Below are positions 61,601 through 64,000 of a DNA stretch of 64,000 nt, piece after piece. Both the position numbers and the translations under genes were made by a program. Within the stretch, counting starts at the first letter, position 1; every line of letters begins with the position of its first letter. The notes below the pieces were generated by a model. That model saw only the letters and a list, made by a program, of their open reading frames with translations. It made no database searches and was not told where the DNA came from. Origin of the DNA: Mycobacterium sp. E2479 (GTDB lineage Bacteria; Actinomycetota; Actinomycetes; Mycobacteriales; Mycobacteriaceae); contig NZ_LZJR01000158.1 of NCBI RefSeq assembly GCF_001667925.1, forward strand, positions 1 to 64,000. Reading direction: 5' to 3'.

Positions 61601-64000
61601 ATGGCACGTCAAAAGAGGGTTTCGCCGCCGAGTGGCGAATCGTCGAACTCGTAACGGTCAGCGGTGATCTGATCAAGCGCGGCGAGTTGTTCGACGAGGC
61701 AGACCTCGACACCACGCTCGCTCGCTTTGACGAATTACACTCGCAGGCACCACGACTGGAAAACACGACAAGCCGACTAATCGAGCGAATCCAGACGTGC
61801 TTCGCGGCCCGCGACTGGGAAGTCTTGGCAGAGCTCATAGCCGAGGACTTTTCCACTGACGATCGCCGTCGGGTGGTAAGCGCCGGCGTTCGGCATGGCC
61901 GAGATGCTGAGATAGAAAACAATCGGGCGATCGCCGACCTGGGGATCACGAAGATCACTACTGCTGTCATTGCGACGCGCGGGGAGCGCCTCCTCCTCAC
62001 ACGTACCCGCTATTCGAGCCGCGACGAAGGGCGCGATGCTTTCCTCACAGAGCTACTCAGCGTCGTCGAGATCAATGAGCATGAACGAATCGCCGCCGTC
62101 GTCGCTTTCGACCTCGACGACGTCGACGCCGCCTTCGCCGAGCTTGATGCGAGATATCTTGCCGGCGAAGGGGCAGCCCACGCGCATACGTGGTCCGTCA
62201 TCGTGGCGGCTTGCGCCGCATTCAATTGTCGTGAAATCGATTACGCTACAACAGATTCTGTATACATCGACCATCGGCGGCTAGACGGTCTCGATGCGGG
62301 GGGCATAGACGCACTCGCCAGCGCCACATGGGACGTTACACAGAACGTCAGAACCCGGATCGAAGCCGTGCATCGGCTCAGCGAACTCGGCGTCGTGTTA
62401 ACCATCGCTATGACAGGGACATCCCCAGAGGGCTTCGACGCCGAGTGGCGGACGATCAGCGTTTTCATGATCGACGGTAACCGCCTCAGCCGGTGCGAGA
62501 TCTTCGACGAGGCGGACCTGGACGCGGCACTCGCCCGCTTTGATGAATTGCATCCGCCTGCACGACAGCTGGCGAACGCGGCGAGCCGAGCGGAGGAGCG
62601 CTTCTTTGCGTATTTCGGGACCCGTGACTGGGCGGCGATGGCCGAGATCCTCACTGACGACAGTTCCATCGACAATCGTTCCCGCGTGGTCAATAGTGGA
62701 TTCTGGAATGGCCGCGAGGCCATAATCGCAAATCAGCGAGCCCTGGCCGATGTTGTTGCTGCGGAGAACATAACGTTGACCGTGATCGCGACCCGCGGCG
62801 AGCGCCTGGTCCTCACTCGTATGCATTCCCCGGGCAGCGATCCGCGCAACGGAGAGTTCGTTTCCGAGATGCTGATAATCGCCGAGATCGACACCAACGG
62901 TCGGATCTCGGCGCACATCGGGTTCGATCTCGATAACCTCGAGGCTGCGTTCGCGGAGCTCGACGCCCGCTACGTCGCCGCCGAAGCGGCCCCTTATGCG
63001 CACACGTGGTCGCTCATTGACCAGACCCACGCCATGCTCAACCGCCACGAGATACCCCCGACAGCAGCTGGTTTCGTTAACATCGACCACCGGCGCGGGA
63101 TCGCCTTCGCCCCAGGCGACATCGTCCCGTTCGTGCGTGCCACGTTTGATGACACGCCTGACGTCCGCCACCACATCGTCGCGGTCCATCGACTGAGCGG
63201 CCTCGGGGCGGTCATCACCCAAGCGTTGCACGGGACCTCGCGCCAGGGCCTCGACGCCGAGTGGCAAAACATCGCCCTTTTCATATTTGAAGGTGACTTG
63301 GCCACCCGCGTCGAGATTTTCGACGAGGAAGATCTTGACGCCGCAATCGTTCGATTTAACGAACTGCAATCACCAGTGCAACAACTGGAAAATGCGGCAA
63401 GCCAAGCGGGCGAGCGCTTCCTGACGCGGTACGAGTCGCGCGATTGGGACGCTATGGCAGAGCTATTGGCGGACGACTCTTTCAGAGACGATCGTCGGCC
63501 GGTAGTGGGCGCAGGCGTGCAACATGGCCGGGATGCCCAGATCGCGGACATGCGCGCTATCACCGAGCTCTGGATCATCACCAACCTCAAATTGGCCGTC
63601 ATCGCGACGCGCGGGGAGCGCCTCGCCCTGACGCGGACCAGTTTTTCGGGACGCGATCAAGGATCTGAGCCATTCCTCACGGAGGTACTCAACATCGCGG
63701 AAATTAATTCCGACGGGCGGTTCCTGGCGAACATCTCGTTCGACCTCGACGACATCGATGCCGCCTTTGCCGAGCTCGATGCTCGATACCTCGCCGGAGA
63801 GGCGGCCGGCCACGCGGAGACATGGTCGGTCATCACGCGGTGGTTCGCCGCAGTCAACAAGCACGACATACCGCCGACGACGCCGGACTGGGTCGCCGTC
63901 GATCACCGCCGGCTTCCCGCGTTCGAGGGGGGCGATCTGCCGACGGCCCTACGCGCCGTCTGGGACGTCACGCCAGACCTCACCATCCACATCGAAAGGG
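52648..64000 (+). CDS. giant SARP-cyclase-ATPase regulator with tandem NTF2-like repeats (3' partial)
   Basis: The frame is open from GTG 52648 (GTG 52666 is an alternative) to the window edge, 3,784 codons, and I read no in-frame stop. Domains: winged-helix DNA-binding (about 7-95, VELGVLGPLHV); BTAD (98-245); class III nucleotide cyclase (255-400) with metal Asp D268 (LTDIEGST) and D313 (RGEGD) and transition-state N371/R375 (VNRAAR); P-loop ATPase with Walker A 487-494 (GEPGVGKT) and Walker B 598-604 (VVLVLDD); and a helical TPR/MalT-like region to about 1270. One NTF2-like module (about 1275-1420) is followed by 270-aa repeats from 1421. The head resembles mycobacterial cyclase-ATPase regulators such as Rv0386 and Rv1358, but with a SARP head and this tail. 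The C-terminus and ligand are unknown. Confidence 0.88.
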   Translation, partial: MSTLPWVELGVLGPLHVRQGGAPVTIPGAKPRAILTMLGLHSGSVVSADTLVELLWGDDPPRTAAKALPTHISSLRRTLGDGFVLTEGAGWTLAESEVDASLYTSAARLGREAAAAGDTSQAVTRFEEALALWRGIPELPDGRRGTSEKTRWIEGHAALVEDRAEALLATGRAAEVIGDLEAAVADAPLRERRWGQLMLALYRAGRQGEALAAYQRARSLLAAELGVDPGPNLRRLEAAIVAQDASLDIAVAQQASSVTRAVTFVLTDIEGSTAAWEADADAMAVALARHDELIEQVVTSQGGRLIKTRGEGDATFSVFERPSAAAAAAIELQEAIAQEPWSLREPLRIRMALHTGEVELRDGDYFGRAVNRAARLRSLAVGGQILCSGATAELVIDSLRDDAVLTDLGMRELRNLVRPEHVFELRFQTADDHRHAVTTDAPLKRPSLPAVLAGPGPFVGREHEFARLFAAWQTSLAGATNAVLIAGEPGVGKTRLAGEWSRQAYDQGALVIYGRCDEDLGAPYQPFAEALRALVPCLGSSRLRGMRGAEALLPLVPGLTDLLPDLAAPARADPDTERYALFDAVVALLGLASGSAPVVLVLDDLHWAAKPTLLLLRHLLRFGEHARVQILGTYRSTDLDRAHPLAATLADLHRDRTADRIALSGLDEEDVTAYVVEAGYDDEELARALASVTGGNPFFLIEALRHVDESGGHWDPGTLPQGVREAVSRRLTRLPAETNKALAAAAVVGSRFGLELVERVVEADLVDAFDEACKAGIVIEESSGHYRFNHAIVRQSLLAELPSVRRLRLHQRIATTLENEPGADDELLAELAHHYFECAWAGNAAKAVEYCRRAADQAMTRLAYEGAADLYDRARHALEEIDDELPDRDDQVAAVLIARCEALLAAGDVTSAAGAVAQLQEATRDSARLAAWATCFDGQLSMLVHPERLDEIEPAVGAAARKLAELDDAAGEAMAHTVRAACLARLGRIGDCEIALDDALTAARRAREHRRVNAVLANAPLAALWGPNPVPRAGGRCLDVVRLLRITTDSPAVEATSTRCQAMLEAFRGRAAAARRMIDSARRTVTELGLRHAVLEVQQFAGIVELVVGDPAAAEPHLRQAYNGFRRMGLDADTAETAALLGRACLALDRGDEADELCTESERLAGHALKASIAWRTLRARLLSRSNDHDEARRVAEAAVSVAEHTDALVDHGDACLTLATVLGAAGNVAGARAAAEQAADLYERKGAATLVERARLVLGKPIPTAPAAPEPPAVELHTAAVQASERVTAAVDHEDWDEFERLFAPDGTIESRRKIVGFTPTDFRSGDVIRQTRRDLEAGIMRARHVVIAVRGERLALARLTLGTLDVTAGAPQDELLQLYGIDNKGRIAWQVWFDVDDIDAAMAELDAAHALKEEHPRPRLQNTASRANECFLANFAVRDWDALTENFAAELYGDDRRAVVGVGIQRGRDAMMRHFRTAPGLEVTQTASDTIATRGDRLVLARNQFSRFDDKPDAFRVDLLQIVETDADERISAIFAFDTNDFDAAIAVLDARYLAGEAAACSQTWSLFVDSYAAVNRHELPPTAPDLVSVDHRGVAPFTPGDMTPYIRATWDVAPDIKIFIEAVHRLSNLGAVVTHKGRGITKEGFEAEWHEIAVGTVEGGQFNRSELFDEADLDAALARFEELSRPAPRLENTATRVFERLYSYVAAGDWHAVAQISAEDVCVDDRRRVVNAGILHGRDANIKDAQATAAVGFTMTMLDVLATRGERLALTGVRVSGRDPEAIQNDALQIVEINAEERIAGVVVFELDDFDSAVAELDARYLAGDAVAHSDAWSVIAGAYAGLNRHELPPTTSSLVDIDHRGESAFGYADLAAYARAGRDFGQFRIYIEAVHRLNNSGAMFTYVAHERSQEGFDAEWRGANILLVEGNLIGHSEVFDAADIDAAIARFEELHPQVHRLENSASQVAERYSSHFASRDWDALGEVLAVDFILEDRRRAVNAGVRHGRDGEIANLRAMVEAGFTHMASVVVAVRGQRLVLTRSSGRTTASDEFQSDALGVVEINSDNRIAAIVVFDADNFDAAIAELDARYIAGEAAAHAHTWSAIVENYSAINRHELPAMTADCVSIDHRRAAGFAPGEVIAYARASLDDEHNIRNYVEAVHRLNDLGVVFTHVRHEIAQEGFDAEWRIVFICMVESELVSRCELFDEADLDTAITKFEVLLPQAHRPENAASQIGERYLAHIAAGDWDAMAELLADDIVMDDRRRMVGAGIRHGRDALIVDMRAIANLSVMNVDSRVIAVRGERLVILRSRFTNRDPGSEALLSEVLVIVETNADYRIVTAIAFGLDDFDAAIAELDARYLAGDAAAHARTWSVIAENYAALNRHELPPMAPDCVSIDHRRGAAFPAGEVIDYARAGLDHNHSIRNHVEAVHLLDDLGVVFTHVGHETSQEGFDAEWRIVFICTVEDDLVSRCELFDEADLDTAIARFEQLSRPTPRLENAASKVHERSNACFMARDWAALAETFADGITTQDRRRVIGHAVGHGRDAVVANGRAIIDFGMTKVTSTVIAIRGNRLVLARARYSGPDEEPGAFHTDVLNVVESNADNRVAMLFIFDPDDIDGALEELDARYASGEAADFAHAWSLVTGAYAAIKRHELAPTTPDFVNIDHRRGAAYAPGDLISYIRAGWELGQDISTHIEAVHRLNNFGAVVTHSAHGTTQDGFDAEWRGVQILAVEGDMISRSEIFDEADLKTAIARFDQLSRPAPRLKNAVKERFLKHFEARNWDALAEDFAEDYYNDDRRRVVNSGVRHGRDIAIEDLRTGVDIGLLTRIAVDIIATRGERLILMRVHNSGHNHDAVELDMLQVVEYDADERIAAAVVFDPDDFAAAFTELDARYLGGEAAAHAHTWSVISGVHAAFNQRELPTTPTELLDHRPLVTVEAGDPTASIRGMWDFTPDLNIYIEAVHRLSNLGAVFTQVSHGTSKEGFAAEWRIVELVTVSGDLIKRGELFDEADLDTTLARFDELHSQAPRLENTTSRLIERIQTCFAARDWEVLAELIAEDFSTDDRRRVVSAGVRHGRDAEIENNRAIADLGITKITTAVIATRGERLLLTRTRYSSRDEGRDAFLTELLSVVEINEHERIAAVVAFDLDDVDAAFAELDARYLAGEGAAHAHTWSVIVAACAAFNCREIDYATTDSVYIDHRRLDGLDAGGIDALASATWDVTQNVRTRIEAVHRLSELGVVLTIAMTGTSPEGFDAEWRTISVFMIDGNRLSRCEIFDEADLDAALARFDELHPPARQLANAASRAEERFFAYFGTRDWAAMAEILTDDSSIDNRSRVVNSGFWNGREAIIANQRALADVVAAENITLTVIATRGERLVLTRMHSPGSDPRNGEFVSEMLIIAEIDTNGRISAHIGFDLDNLEAAFAELDARYVAAEAAPYAHTWSLIDQTHAMLNRHEIPPTAAGFVNIDHRRGIAFAPGDIVPFVRATFDDTPDVRHHIVAVHRLSGLGAVITQALHGTSRQGLDAEWQNIALFIFEGDLATRVEIFDEEDLDAAIVRFNELQSPVQQLENAASQAGERFLTRYESRDWDAMAELLADDSFRDDRRPVVGAGVQHGRDAQIADMRAITELWIITNLKLAVIATRGERLALTRTSFSGRDQGSEPFLTEVLNIAEINSDGRFLANISFDLDDIDAAFAELDARYLAGEAAGHAETWSVITRWFAAVNKHDIPPTTPDWVAVDHRRLPAFEGGDLPTALRAVWDVTPDLTIHIER
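56908..64000 (+). repeat. array of 265-273-codon NTF2/SnoaL-like double modules (nine starts, array continues)
   Basis: Units start at 56908, 57721, 58525, 59332, 60145, 60958, 61753, 62563 and 63382, giving spacings of 813, 804, 807, 813, 813, 795, 810 and 819 bp, all in frame. Each begins RLENAAS-like, then RDWDAL, DDRRRVV, GxxHGRD, RGERLxLxR, AELDARYLAGEA, NRHELPPT, IDHRR, IEAVHRL, GFDAEWR and ELFDEADLDAAIARF. That is two NTF2-like halves per unit. Units 3 and 4 are nearly identical in DNA at their 3' ends. Confidence 0.9.

Noticed and set aside
62398..63369. Long minus-strand open frames recurring inside the repeat array
   Set aside because: They recur with the repeat period because they mirror the same DNA. 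Their products have no recognisable fold, while the plus strand keeps one frame through all nine units.
56908..64000. Repeat array as a mobile element or CRISPR-like structure
   Set aside because: The units are coding, in one frame, about 810 bp long, without terminal inverted repeats, target duplications or short spacers. It is a protein-domain expansion.

Overview
The window looks like chromosome from a high-GC Mycobacterium, probably a non-tuberculous species. The evidence is a complete yrbEAB-mceABCDEF operon with Mce-associated proteins, an LpqH-type lipoprotein, paired FadE acyl-CoA dehydrogenases, several TetR regulators, P450s with single-cluster ferredoxins, and a block at 38-4434 that I recognise as the counterpart of M. 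tuberculosis Rv0857-Rv0853c. There are no rRNA or tRNA genes, insertion sequences or CRISPR arrays that I can see.

Layout. 0-4.4 kb: three SRPBCC proteins around an alpha-methylacyl-CoA racemase (far), divergent from a 2-keto-acid decarboxylase. 4.4-8 kb: an amidohydrolase, acyl-CoA ligase, two-domain protein and Bfd-like ferredoxin operon. 8-12 kb: LpqH-like lipoprotein, crotonase, MmpS-like exported protein, TetR and P450. 11.9-15 kb: a membrane operon with NorE/NorF-like (cytochrome oxidase III/IV) subunits and two paralogous six-helix proteins, divergent from a TetR. 15-17.7 kb: exported proteins and a pair of Mce-associated proteins. 17.8-27.3 kb: the mce operon. 27.7-36 kb: CoA transferase, an SDR-ferredoxin-P450 operon, a second Mce-associated pair and a FadE pair. 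36-43 kb: a LuxC/LuxE-like fatty-acid reductase operon with a nitroreductase, a membrane operon containing two very small proteins (32 and 38 aa), two TetR regulators and a hydrolase. 43-52 kb: aldehyde dehydrogenase, CMD-family protein, hydroxyisobutyrate-dehydrogenase-like protein, two amidohydrolases (one lacking metal-ligand residues), Rieske protein, alpha/beta hydrolase, NuoF-like flavoprotein and ferredoxin.

The genes fit a lipid or terpenoid/steroid-like catabolic region. Mce would import a hydrophobic substrate. FadD, FadE, crotonase, racemase and CoA transferases would handle CoA esters. P450s and ferredoxins would oxidise, and the LuxC/LuxE/ALDH genes would interconvert acid and aldehyde. 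The substrate is not determined by the sequence. Palindromic promoter sites recur: GAGAAT-n3-ATTCTC in front of catabolic genes, and a different site shared by the LuxE/LuxC operon and the ALDH/TetR intergenic region.

The most striking feature is at the right edge. One open frame runs from 52648 off the end of the window (at least 3,784 codons). It encodes a SARP/BTAD transcription-factor head, a class III nucleotide-cyclase domain, a P-loop ATPase, a helical region, and then a tandem array of about 270-residue NTF2/SnoaL-like double modules. Nine copies start inside the window and the array is still open at the edge.
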